DNA of 64,000 nucleotides from Flavobacteriaceae bacterium UBA3591 (GTDB lineage Bacteria > Bacteroidota > Bacteroidia > Flavobacteriales > Flavobacteriaceae): assembly GCA_002375695.1 (NCBI GenBank), contig DFMO01000006.1, positions 248,001 through 312,000 of the forward strand, in the 5' to 3' direction. The notes below the pieces were generated by a model that saw only the letters and a list, made by a program, of their open reading frames with translations, searched no databases and was not told the origin of the DNA. This document shows, piece after piece, positions 53,467 through 61,510 of this stretch. Position numbers and translations under genes: made by a program. Position 1 is the first letter of the stretch; each line of letters begins with the position of its first letter.

Positions 53467-54102
53467 ATGTCATTAGTAGGAAAACAATTCCCAAACATTT
53501 CAGTAGATGCAATGAACGAAATGGGAGATACTTTTAAACTAAATGTGCTTGAAGAAGCGAAAAAAAACAACAAAAAAGTATTGCTTTTTTGGTACCCAAA
53601 AGATTTTACATTTGTTTGCCCAACCGAAATTCACTCATTTCAGGAAGCGCTTTCAAAATTTGAAGATAGAAACACAATGGTAATTGGTGCGTCTTGCGAT
53701 ACGCCAGAAGTTCATTTTGCGTGGTTAAACACTCCAAAGGACGAAGGTGGTATTCAAGGTGTAACTTACCCACTTTTAGCCGATACAAACCGCAACCTTG
53801 CAAACGCATTAGGTATTCTGGATATTAAAAATGAAAAGTTTGACGAAGAAACTGGTCTTTACACTGTTGAAGGTGACAATGTAACATACCGTGCAACTTA
53901 CCTAATTGACGAGGAAGGAAAAATTTTCCACGAAAGTGTAAACGATATGCCTTTAGGTAGAAACGTAAACGAATTTGTAAGATTAGTAGACGCTTATACA
54001 CACGTACAGAAAAACGGTGAAGTTTGTCCTGCAAATTGGGAAGAAGGTAAAGAAGCAATGAAAGCTACTCGCGAAGCTGTAGCTACATACTTAAGAAATT
54101 AA
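53467..54102 (+). CDS. 2-Cys peroxiredoxin (AhpC/TSA family)
   Basis: The 211-residue cytosolic peroxidase reduces H2O2 and organic peroxides. The peroxidatic Cys51 is in YPKDFTFVCPTEIHSF, with the supporting Thr and Arg residues. The resolving Cys187 is in GEVCPANWEEG near the C-terminus, so the classic 2-Cys mechanism applies. It is 3 bases upstream of a thioredoxin gene, which would supply electrons. It is the first gene of a three-gene redox operon with a promoter at 53421. Confidence 0.94.
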   Translation: MSLVGKQFPNISVDAMNEMGDTFKLNVLEEAKKNNKKVLLFWYPKDFTFVCPTEIHSFQEALSKFEDRNTMVIGASCDTPEVHFAWLNTPKDEGGIQGVTYPLLADTNRNLANALGILDIKNEKFDEETGLYTVEGDNVTYRATYLIDEEGKIFHESVNDMPLGRNVNEFVRLVDAYTHVQKNGEVCPANWEEGKEAMKATREAVATYLRN

Positions 54103-54105
54103 GAT

Positions 54106-54420
54106 ATGGTAGTTGAGTTAAAAGACGATAGCCTACAGCAACTTGTAGCAGAAGAACAGAATGTTGTAGTTCAGTTCTCGGCAGGATGGTGCGGCAATTG
54201 CAGGTTGATGAAACCAAAATTTAAGAAATTGGCTTCAGAAACCGAAGATTTAAAATTTGTTATTGTAGATGCCGAAAAGTTTCCTGAAAGCAGAAAAATG
54301 GCAAACGTAGATAACCTGCCAACTTTCGCAACGTTTAAAAATGGAACCTTGGTTAACCAAGTGCAAACAAACAAATTTGAACAATTAAAAAATCTAGTAA
54401 ATGAAGTTGCCAGTAATTAA
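54106..54420 (+). CDS. Thioredoxin-family protein with WCGNC active site
   Basis: The 104-residue thioredoxin fold has active-site Cys29 and Cys32 in SAGWCGNCRLMKPKF and the cis-Pro in VDNLPTFATFKNG. The usual WCGPC is WCGNC here, which tends to change redox potential. It has no signal peptide, so it is cytosolic. Immediate linkage to the peroxiredoxin suggests it is that enzyme's dedicated reductant. Its 3' end overlaps the next gene by 20 bases. Confidence 0.92.
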   Translation: MVVELKDDSLQQLVAEEQNVVVQFSAGWCGNCRLMKPKFKKLASETEDLKFVIVDAEKFPESRKMANVDNLPTFATFKNGTLVNQVQTNKFEQLKNLVNEVASN

Positions 54421-54649
54421 ACACCTACAACGCAACAATTCTACAGTACAAATTGAAAATTGTATTGAAGTTCTGGAGTCGTTTAGCGAGTACAATAGAA
54501 TTACAGACGAAGAGATGGATGTCATTGGCGAACTTATTACCAACCTTTGTGGTGCGGTTGAGGTTCATAAAATGATTGAGGACGGAATGCCAGAGCGCGA
54601 TGCTGCAAATGCATTTGCACAAAAAGTATTGGGCTCTATAGACCGATAG
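54401..54649 (+). CDS. Small conserved protein (DUF6952-like)
   Basis: The 82-residue protein begins inside the thioredoxin frame (20-base overlap), which implies translational coupling. It is helical and acidic (KHLQRNNSTVQIENCIEVLE, ITDEEMDVIGELITNLCGAV, EVHKMIEDGMPERDAANAFA) with two Cys residues. I associate it with the flavobacterial DUF6952 proteins that follow thioredoxin genes, from memory and without a search. Its function is unknown, possibly a small partner of the thioredoxin. A terminator at 54668 ends the operon. Confidence 0.8.
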   Translation: MKLPVIKHLQRNNSTVQIENCIEVLESFSEYNRITDEEMDVIGELITNLCGAVEVHKMIEDGMPERDAANAFAQKVLGSIDR

Positions 54650-54667
54650 ATTTTTATTTAATATTTT

Positions 54668-54707
54668 AAAAATCCCTTTGCAGTTATTGCAAAGGGATTT
54701 TTTTGTT
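54668..54707 (+). terminator. Terminator of the peroxiredoxin operon
   Basis: AAAATCCCTTTGCA pairs with TGCAAAGGGATTTT, loop GTTAT, followed by TTTTTG. Confidence 0.9.
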
Positions 54708-54790
54708 TTACGATAAATTCTTTATGAAGTTGTTTACATTTAAAGCAAATCTATATGCTTATATTTAGGCATCATTAAAATTATAAAACA

Positions 54791-55291
54791 ATGGCAAAAA
54801 TAAAATTAGGAGATAATACAATAGAAACCGTTGGCAGTCTTCCACAAATTGGAGAAACAGCTCCAGATTTCGATTTAACTGCACAGGATTTAAGTTCAAA
54901 AAAACTTTCAGATTTTAAAGGATCGCGGGTAATTATGAATATCTTTCCCAGTATAGACACAAACGTTTGTGCCACATCGGTTCGCAAGTTCAACGAAAAA
55001 GCTACGGGGCTTCAAAATACAAATGTGCTCTGCATTTCAAAAGATCTTCCTTTTGCACAACAACGCTTTGTTAGCGATGAATCTCTAAATAATGTAACAA
55101 ACTTATCAGATTTCCGCGATGGTAATTTTGGTAAAAACTACGGGGTAGAAATGACCAGTGGCGCCTTACGAGGGTTACATTCGCGTGCCGTTGTTGTTTT
55201 AGATGAAAACGGAAAAGTAATTTACAACGAGCAAGTACCAGCCATTGGCGACGAACCAAACTACCTCGCTGCGCTAAAAACACTTTTATAA
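54791..55291 (+). CDS. tpx: Thiol peroxidase, resolving cysteine replaced
   Basis: The 166-residue peroxidase of the Tpx family has the peroxidatic Cys60 in SIDTNVCATSVRKF and the usual ETAPDFDL and VLCISKDLPFAQQRF. In E. coli Tpx the resolving cysteine follows SRF (SRFC); here the same place is QRFV, so the resolving cysteine is missing. Cys81 in VLCISK corresponds to the non-catalytic third cysteine of E. coli Tpx. It may therefore work by a 1-Cys mechanism or use Cys81. Its stop overlaps the start of dgkA (TAATG). Confidence 0.92.
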   Translation: MAKIKLGDNTIETVGSLPQIGETAPDFDLTAQDLSSKKLSDFKGSRVIMNIFPSIDTNVCATSVRKFNEKATGLQNTNVLCISKDLPFAQQRFVSDESLNNVTNLSDFRDGNFGKNYGVEMTSGALRGLHSRAVVVLDENGKVIYNEQVPAIGDEPNYLAALKTLL

Positions 55292-55650
55292 TGTGGAATT
55301 CATTTTTGGGCTTGCGTCTTAAAGCATTTCGGTATGCCTTTAAAGGCGCCTTTCTTCTACTGCGTTACGAGGCAAGTGTACAAGTGCAAACAACCATTGC
55401 AATCCTTATGATAATTGCAGGGTTTTATTTTGAAATATCTAGTGTTGAATGGATGTTTCAAATATTTGCAATTGGCTTAGTTTTAAGCATTGAAGGTTTA
55501 AACACCGCCGTTGAAGAAATAGCCGACTTTATTCATCCAGACTTTCACAGTAAAATTGGGTTTATAAAAGATGTAGCTGCGGGCGCCGTATTTTTTGCTG
55601 CAGTAACGGCTATAATCATTGGGTGCTTTATTTATATTCCAAAGTTTTAG
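55291..55650 (+). CDS. Diacylglycerol/undecaprenol kinase (DgkA family)
   Basis: The 119-residue inner-membrane enzyme has three helices. It has the DgkA signature: RYEASVQVQTTIAILMII, LNTAVEEIADFIHPDFH with the catalytic Glu pair, and IGFIKDVAAGAVFFAAV. In this size class the substrate may be undecaprenol or diacylglycerol. The A of its ATG is the last base of the tpx stop (TAATG at 55289), giving tight coupling. The functional link between a peroxidase and a lipid kinase is not obvious. Confidence 0.9.
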   Translation: MWNSFLGLRLKAFRYAFKGAFLLLRYEASVQVQTTIAILMIIAGFYFEISSVEWMFQIFAIGLVLSIEGLNTAVEEIADFIHPDFHSKIGFIKDVAAGAVFFAAVTAIIIGCFIYIPKF

Positions 55651-55684
55651 CTGGTTAAAAACAATTTTAGATTTGTTTTTGTAA

Positions 55685-55718
55685 TTTGAAAAAATCATCA
55701 TTGATATTTGTATTTTTG
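55685..55718 (+). promoter_or_regulatory. Promoter of the ftsK operon
   Basis: The -33 element TTTG (55685-55688) and the -7 element TATTTTTG (55711-55718) are separated by 22 bases, within the Bacteroidota range. The -7 box ends 23 bases before the ftsK ATG. This is the only promoter in the window where both elements are clear. Confidence 0.6.
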
Positions 55719-55741
55719 CTCAAAAGACAACCGCTCCATTA

Positions 55742-58087
55742 ATGGCCAAAAAGAAGAAAACCAAATCCAAAACTCCACGTAAAAAGGTAAACTTTTCTTT
55801 ATCCAGACAACAAAAAATTCTACTTGGTAGTTTTTTGTTTTTGTTGGGTGTGGCACTCGTGGTTTCCTTTATTTCGTATTACTTTACTTGGCAAGCAGAC
55901 CAGAGTGAATTGGGTAATTTTGCCGAAAGAAAACTGCCCACCCAAAACTGGTTGAGTAAGTTTGGAGCTAACATTGCACATTTTTTTATCTATGACGGGT
56001 TTGGTATTGCTGCATTTATCTTTGCCTTTTTAGTATTGCTATCTGGTGTTTATTATTTTTTCGACTATGCCAAAAAACAACTACTTCGGTTTTGGTTTTG
56101 GGGAATAATTTTAATGCTCTGGATTTCGGTGTTTTTTGGATTTTTTGGCGGGAGTGCTACCATTTTCAGCGGGATAATTGGGTTTGAAATTAACGACCTA
56201 ATGCAAGATTACATAGGCTTAATTGGAGCCATGTTAATAATGGTTTTTGTATTAGTCTTCTATTTAGTGGTAAGGCTAAAGCTAACCCCCGAGATGGCCA
56301 TTGGCGCTTTTAGAAGTACTAAAGATCAAATTGCTTCAGAGTTTGAAACCAATAATGTTGAAAAAAAGCAACCAGAAATGCAGGTTGAACAAGCTGAAGA
56401 AAAAGAAACAATTACAACTACTATTCCTGAAGAAAAACCCACTCCCAAACCACCCGAGGTTGAAAAATTAATTTTAAAGTCGGATGTTGAAGGTGATGTA
56501 GCTATGGAAGTAGAACAAGCCGCCGAAGAGGAAGAAGTAGAAACCGTAAGTGAAAAGCTGGTAAAAGATTTTGGCGAATTTGACCCACGGTTAGAATTGA
56601 GTAATTACAAATTCCCTACTATCGATTTGCTTCGCGATTATACTATAGGCGGCGGCATTACGATTGACCAAGAAGAACTTGAAGAAAACAAAAACCGCAT
56701 TGTAGAAACTTTAAACAACTACAAAATAGGCATTGCCAATATTAAAGCTACGGTTGGGCCTACGGTAACTTTATATGAAATTGTTCCCGATGCGGGAGTT
56801 CGTATTTCAAAAATTAAAAACTTAGAAGACGATATTGCGCTATCGCTTTCGGCCTTAGGTATACGTATTATCGCTCCTATTCCTGGACGTGGCACTATTG
56901 GTATTGAGGTTCCGAATAAAAATGCCAAAATAGTATCTATGCGTTCTGTAATTGCTTCGGCAAAATTTCAGAATGCCGAAATGGAGCTTCCTATTGCTTT
57001 CGGAAAAACCATTAGTAACGAAACATTTGTGGTAGATCTTGCCAAAATGCCACATATGCTTATGGCAGGAGCTACAGGACAAGGTAAATCGGTTGGATTA
57101 AATGCCGTGCTTACTTCACTTTTATACAAAAAGCATCCCGCCGAAGTTAAATTTGTTTTGGTAGACCCTAAAAAGGTTGAGCTCACGCTATTTAATAAAA
57201 TTGAAAGGCATTATTTAGCCAAACTTCCCGATACAGACGAAGCGATTATTACCGATACTACAAAGGTGATTCTTACCCTAAACTCGTTGTGTATTGAAAT
57301 GGATGCTCGTTACGATTTGCTGAAGGATGCAATGGTTAGAAATATAAAGGAATATAATACCAAGTTTAAAAATAGAAAGCTAAACCCGAACGACGGACAT
57401 CGATTTTTACCCTATATTGTTTTGGTAATTGACGAGTTTGCCGATTTAATTATGACGGCCGGAAAGGAGGTTGAAACTCCAATTGCACGATTAGCACAGT
57501 TAGCGCGTGCCATTGGTATACATTTAATTATTGCAACGCAGCGTCCTTCGGTTAATGTTATTACCGGAATTATTAAAGCCAACTTCCCGGCGCGTATTGC
57601 CTTTAGAGTGACAAGTAAAATTGATTCGCGTACCATTTTGGATAATTCGGGAGCAGATCAATTGATTGGTCGTGGCGATATGCTTTATACTCAAGGGAAT
57701 GAACTTTCCAGAATTCAATGTGCCTTTGTTGATACCCCAGAAGTTGCCGATATTACAGAGTTTATTGGGTCGCAAAAAGCCTATCCAGATGCACACCTAC
57801 TACCCGAGTACGTTGGTGAAGAAGGTGGCACAACTCTTGATAATGACATAGCGGAACGCGATAAACTTTTCCGTGAAGCGGCCGAAGTTTTAGTAATTGC
57901 ACAACAAGGATCGGCTTCGCTTTTACAACGAAAACTTAAATTGGGCTACAACCGCGCAGGTAGAATTATAGATCAATTAGAAGCTGCTGGTATAGTTGGT
58001 CCTTTTGAAGGTAGTAAAGCACGGCAAGTGTTAGTTCCTACAATTGATGCATTAAATCAACTTTTAGATAATGAAACCACTAATTAA
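55742..58087 (+). CDS. ftsK: DNA translocase FtsK
   Basis: The 781-residue product has four N-terminal membrane helices (about 28-47, 75-110, 120-140, 155-178), a short Glu/Pro-rich linker (about 195-270), the alpha/beta translocase motor with Walker A GATGQGKS (443-450), Walker B VLVIDEFADLIM and ATQRPSVNVITGIIKANFP, and a C-terminal gamma winged helix (QRKLKLGYNRAGRIIDQLEAAGIV). It pumps DNA at the division septum to finish chromosome segregation. The linker is short compared with E. coli FtsK. Its 3' end reaches the lolA gene, with potential overlap. Confidence 0.95.
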   Translation: MAKKKKTKSKTPRKKVNFSLSRQQKILLGSFLFLLGVALVVSFISYYFTWQADQSELGNFAERKLPTQNWLSKFGANIAHFFIYDGFGIAAFIFAFLVLLSGVYYFFDYAKKQLLRFWFWGIILMLWISVFFGFFGGSATIFSGIIGFEINDLMQDYIGLIGAMLIMVFVLVFYLVVRLKLTPEMAIGAFRSTKDQIASEFETNNVEKKQPEMQVEQAEEKETITTTIPEEKPTPKPPEVEKLILKSDVEGDVAMEVEQAAEEEEVETVSEKLVKDFGEFDPRLELSNYKFPTIDLLRDYTIGGGITIDQEELEENKNRIVETLNNYKIGIANIKATVGPTVTLYEIVPDAGVRISKIKNLEDDIALSLSALGIRIIAPIPGRGTIGIEVPNKNAKIVSMRSVIASAKFQNAEMELPIAFGKTISNETFVVDLAKMPHMLMAGATGQGKSVGLNAVLTSLLYKKHPAEVKFVLVDPKKVELTLFNKIERHYLAKLPDTDEAIITDTTKVILTLNSLCIEMDARYDLLKDAMVRNIKEYNTKFKNRKLNPNDGHRFLPYIVLVIDEFADLIMTAGKEVETPIARLAQLARAIGIHLIIATQRPSVNVITGIIKANFPARIAFRVTSKIDSRTILDNSGADQLIGRGDMLYTQGNELSRIQCAFVDTPEVADITEFIGSQKAYPDAHLLPEYVGEEGGTTLDNDIAERDKLFREAAEVLVIAQQGSASLLQRKLKLGYNRAGRIIDQLEAAGIVGPFEGSKARQVLVPTIDALNQLLDNETTN

Positions 58088-58088
58088 A

Positions 58089-58727
58089 ATGAAAAAACTT
58101 AGTATTATTTTACTCGCTCTTTTTATAACCTCTTTTGCGCAAGCACAGGATGCAAAAAAACTTTTAAACGAAGTATCAGCAAAGGTTAAGAGCTATGAAA
58201 ATATAGCAATCGATTTTAAATATAACTTACACAATTCAAAAGAAAACGTAAAACAAGAAACCCGTGGCGATGTTACTCTTCAAGGCGATAAATACGTTTT
58301 AAATATGCTAGGTACAACCCGTATTTTTGACGGAAAAAACATTTACACCATCGTGCCTGAAGATGAAGAAGTAACAATTTCAGCATACAATCCGCAGGAC
58401 GACAAAGATATAACGCCTTCAAAAATGCTTACTTTTTACGAAAAAGGGTATAAGTATAAAATGGATATTGCACAGAATATTAAGGGTAGAAAAATTCAGT
58501 ATGTAAAACTAATTCCTATAGATTCTAACGCCGAAATTAAGGATATACTTTTAGGAGTAGATGTGCAAACTAAGCATATTTACAAACTAATCCAGACCGA
58601 TGCTCAAGGCACTCAATACACACTAACTGTAAACTCTTTTAAAACAAACTTACCCGTTTCAAAAACCTTATTTACTTTTGACGAGAGCAAGTATAAAAAC
58701 GACGGATATTACATAAATAGGTTATAA
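58089..58727 (+). CDS. lolA: Outer-membrane lipoprotein carrier LolA-like protein
   Basis: The 212-residue product starts at ATG 58089, which gives the signal MKKLSIILLALFITSFAQAQ; an alternative ATG at 58071 inside ftsK adds six residues. The mature part is the LolA/LolB half-barrel: VSAKVKSYENIAIDFKYNLH, ETRGDVTLQGDKYVLNMLG, TRIFDGKNIYTIVPED, and a final TLTVNSFKTNLPVSKTLFTF. It carries lipoproteins through the periplasm. The following gene encodes an LptF/LptG permease, and ftsK-lolA-lptFG is a stable order in Bacteroidota. Confidence 0.85.
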   Translation: MKKLSIILLALFITSFAQAQDAKKLLNEVSAKVKSYENIAIDFKYNLHNSKENVKQETRGDVTLQGDKYVLNMLGTTRIFDGKNIYTIVPEDEEVTISAYNPQDDKDITPSKMLTFYEKGYKYKMDIAQNIKGRKIQYVKLIPIDSNAEIKDILLGVDVQTKHIYKLIQTDAQGTQYTLTVNSFKTNLPVSKTLFTFDESKYKNDGYYINRL

Positions 58728-58735
58728 ACAGCTAA

Positions 58736-60175
58736 GTGAAAATACTGGATAAATATATATTAGTTAGTTATTTGAAGACGTTCTTTAGCGTCTTCATTAT
58801 TTTAATGTTCATATTTGTCCTTCAAACTATCTGGCTTTACATTTCTGAACTAGCCGGCAAAGACTTAGATATTTGGATTGTTTTAAAGTTTTTGTGGTAC
58901 GTTTCGCCCCGTTTAATACCACTTGTTTTACCGCTTACTATTTTGGTTACTTCACTAATGGTTTTTGGGAGTTTTGCCGAAAAGTACGAGTTTGCCGCAA
59001 TGAAATCCACAGGTATTTCATTACAACGCGCCATGGGTAGTGTTGTAGGTTTTATACTACTCCTTTCAATTACAGCCTTCTTTTTTGCAAATAATGTAAT
59101 TCCGTACTCGGAGTACAAATGGCAAAATTTACGCCGAAATATTTCGCAATTTCAACCATCCATGGTTATTTCAGAAGGTCAGTTTAGTCAAATTGGCGAT
59201 TTATTTAATATTAAAGTTGAAGAAAAAAGCGGAGACCGCGATCAATATTTGCACGATGTAGTTATTCATAAAAAACACGAATTAAAACCCAACGGCAACT
59301 TTACCGTTATCATTGCTGAAGAGGGCGAACTCGCTAGCGAAGAAGGCAGCAACACCCTGTCACTAATTTTAAAAGAGGGTAATTATTATGAAGAAATTCA
59401 AAATAAAAATCCGCGTAAGCAAAAAGGCGAACCCTTTGCAAAAAGCTATTTTGAAGAATACACTATAAATATTGACCTTACCGAGTTGAACAACAAAGAT
59501 ATCGACAAGGAAAATAATTTAAACAATCAAAATATGTATAACATTAGCGAATTACGTGTAGAAATTGATTCGCTATCGCAAAGTTATTCAACCGATATTA
59601 GCAGTTATACAAAAAATATGTACTACCGTAGTGGAGTTGAAAAGTTTAAAGACAATAAGCCTGTAGACACGTTAGCTCCTACTCCAGTTAATTCTATTTT
59701 AGAATTATACAAACCGGCACAACAGCTACAAATTGTAAAATTAGCCTTAAATAATGCCCGCGGAACCTTACAAACCGTAGACGCCAAAAAATCGGAGTTT
59801 AAAAACAAAACCAAGCGATTAAATAAAACCGAAATCGCACTGCACGAAAAGTATGCCCTTGGCGTTGCGTGTATCATTCTTTTCTTTGTAGGCGCGCCCT
59901 TGGGGGCTATTATTCGTAAAGGCGGGATGGGCCTACCAATGGTTGTAGCAATTTTACTATTTCTTACCTATCACTTTATCGGTATTTTTGCCAAAAATAG
60001 CGCCGAAGATGGCACTATGCACCCCTTTATTGCTACTTGGCTCAGTACAGCTATAATGTTTCCATTAAGTATTTGGCTTACCTACCGCGCCACCACCGAT
60101 CAAGGTATTTTTGATTTCGATTCGTTTATGCAGCGTATTGCGCGTTTATTCGGAATAAAGCGTAAAAAGAAGTAG
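58736..60175 (+). CDS. LptF/LptG-family permease
   Basis: The 479-residue inner-membrane protein of the YjgP/YjgQ family starts at GTG 58736, eight bases after lolA. Three helices in the N-terminal third (about 10-35, 55-75, 97-118), a large periplasmic beta-jellyroll domain (about 120-370, including FSQIGDLFNIKVEEKSG) and three C-terminal helices follow. It exports lipopolysaccharide with LptB ATPase. The periplasmic region holds an additional charged stretch (NNKDIDKENNLNNQNMYN) that lengthens it compared with E. coli LptF/G (~360 residues). Assignment to F or G is not possible from motifs. Confidence 0.88.
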   Translation: MKILDKYILVSYLKTFFSVFIILMFIFVLQTIWLYISELAGKDLDIWIVLKFLWYVSPRLIPLVLPLTILVTSLMVFGSFAEKYEFAAMKSTGISLQRAMGSVVGFILLLSITAFFFANNVIPYSEYKWQNLRRNISQFQPSMVISEGQFSQIGDLFNIKVEEKSGDRDQYLHDVVIHKKHELKPNGNFTVIIAEEGELASEEGSNTLSLILKEGNYYEEIQNKNPRKQKGEPFAKSYFEEYTINIDLTELNNKDIDKENNLNNQNMYNISELRVEIDSLSQSYSTDISSYTKNMYYRSGVEKFKDNKPVDTLAPTPVNSILELYKPAQQLQIVKLALNNARGTLQTVDAKKSEFKNKTKRLNKTEIALHEKYALGVACIILFFVGAPLGAIIRKGGMGLPMVVAILLFLTYHFIGIFAKNSAEDGTMHPFIATWLSTAIMFPLSIWLTYRATTDQGIFDFDSFMQRIARLFGIKRKKK

Positions 60176-60176
60176 T

Positions 60177-60209
60177 AAAACAACCCCTTCACTCTTATTG
60201 GGTCGTTTT
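60177..60209 (+). terminator. Possible terminator after the LptF/G gene
   Basis: AAAACAACCC and GGGTCGTTTT pair with one mismatch, with a loop of 13 bases. Only TTTT at the end of the stem provides a T-tract, so the call is weak. Confidence 0.5.
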
Positions 60210-60285
60210 AAATTTTAAATAAAAATACTTTAAAATTCTATTGAAACTATATACAATTGAAATGGTTAATAATAGCCGTTTCTAT

Positions 60286-60293
60286 TATCTTTG
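60286..60293 (+). promoter_or_regulatory. Promoter -7 box for ribB
   Basis: TATCTTTG is an exact TAnnTTTG match, 18 bases before the ATG at 60312. The short leader leaves no room for an FMN riboswitch, which normally needs well over 100 bases. Confidence 0.55.
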
Positions 60294-60311
60294 CAGTCAC
60301 AAATTTTAGCT

Positions 60312-61460
60312 ATGATCCCTACAAAAAATAACAAGTCCATTCAACTAAACACTATTGAAGAAGCCATTGAAGACATTCGTCAAGGTAAGGTAATTATTGT
60401 GGTTGATGATGAAAATAGAGAAAATGAAGGCGATTTTGTAGCGGCTGCCGAATTAATTACGCCCGAGACAATTAATTTTATGGCTACTCACGGCCGCGGA
60501 CTTATTTGCGCGCCAATTACCGAAACACATTGTAAGGAATTGCAACTAGAAATGATGACGGGTAACAACACAGACCCCATGGAAACCGCGTTTACCATTT
60601 CGGTAGATTTAAAAGGGCACGGTGTAACAACGGGTATTTCGGCTTTAGACAGAGCAAAAACCGTTAAGGCGCTTATCGACCCCGATACGCGACCTCACGA
60701 TTTAAGCAAACCAGGACATATATTTCCGCTGAAAGCTAAAGACGGCGGGGTATTACGCCGTACCGGCCATACCGAAGCAGCAATCGATTTTGCGCGCCTA
60801 GCAGGATTACAACCAGCAGGGGTGATTGTAGAAATAATGAACGAGGATGGTACCATGGCACGCCTTCCGCAGTTGGTTGAAGTAGCTAAACGCTTCAATT
60901 TAAAATTAGTTTCAATTGAAGATTTGGTAGCTTACCGTATGGAGCACGACTCCTTAATCGATAAAAAAGAAGACTTTAATTTAGAAACAAAATTTGGGAA
61001 TTTCAGACTTAGAGCTTACAAACAAACTACTAACGACCAAGTACATATTGCGCTTACAAAAGGCAGTTGGGTTAGTGATGAGCCAGTGCTTGTAAGAGTA
61101 AATTCTACCTTGGTAAACAACGATATACTAGGAACCTTAACCAATAACGCCGATAAAAAACTGGACGATATGTTTAAGGCCATTAATGCCGAAGGAAAAG
61201 GAGCCATAGTTTTTATAAATCAACAAAGCCAATCTTTTAACCTATTAAGCCGTCTAAAAGTGCTTAAAGAAAGTCAAAAGAATGGCGTTGTAGTTAAAGC
61301 ACCCAACATTGCGATGGATAGCAAAGATTTTGGTATTGGCGCACAAATTTTGCACGACTTAGGTATTCATAAAATTAAATTGCTTTCTAATAGCGAACAA
61401 ACCAAACGTGTAGGGATGATAGGCTACGGCTTAGAAATAACAGAATACGTTAAGTACTAA
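60312..61460 (+). CDS. ribB: 3,4-dihydroxy-2-butanone 4-phosphate synthase with degenerate GTP cyclohydrolase II domain
   Basis: The 382-residue product starts at ATG 60312 (MIPTKNNKSIQ); the frame's TTG start at 60291 lies within the promoter box. The N-terminal RibB domain (1-205) is intact: VDDENRENEGDFVAAAE, ATHGRGLICAPIT, RTGHTEAAIDFARLAGL. The C-terminal RibA-like domain (206-382) keeps the fold but lacks the three zinc cysteines: the usual HSECLTGDVFGSLRCDCG is replaced by NSTLVNNDILGTLTNNAD, and the QEGRGIGL motif by QQSQSFNL. It should make only the butanone phosphate for riboflavin; a separate ribA elsewhere must supply cyclohydrolase. Confidence 0.9.
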   Translation: MIPTKNNKSIQLNTIEEAIEDIRQGKVIIVVDDENRENEGDFVAAAELITPETINFMATHGRGLICAPITETHCKELQLEMMTGNNTDPMETAFTISVDLKGHGVTTGISALDRAKTVKALIDPDTRPHDLSKPGHIFPLKAKDGGVLRRTGHTEAAIDFARLAGLQPAGVIVEIMNEDGTMARLPQLVEVAKRFNLKLVSIEDLVAYRMEHDSLIDKKEDFNLETKFGNFRLRAYKQTTNDQVHIALTKGSWVSDEPVLVRVNSTLVNNDILGTLTNNADKKLDDMFKAINAEGKGAIVFINQQSQSFNLLSRLKVLKESQKNGVVVKAPNIAMDSKDFGIGAQILHDLGIHKIKLLSNSEQTKRVGMIGYGLEITEYVKY

Positions 61461-61510
61461 CATTCCATTTTTATTTTTTTTGAATACTTGTATAAAAGTA
61501 GCAATACAGT

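Noticed and set aside
60291..60311. ribB start at TTG 60291
   Set aside because: It lies within the promoter box; ATG 60312 is preferred.
60176..60311. FMN riboswitch upstream of ribB
   Set aside because: The leader after the -7 box is about 10-20 bases, too short.
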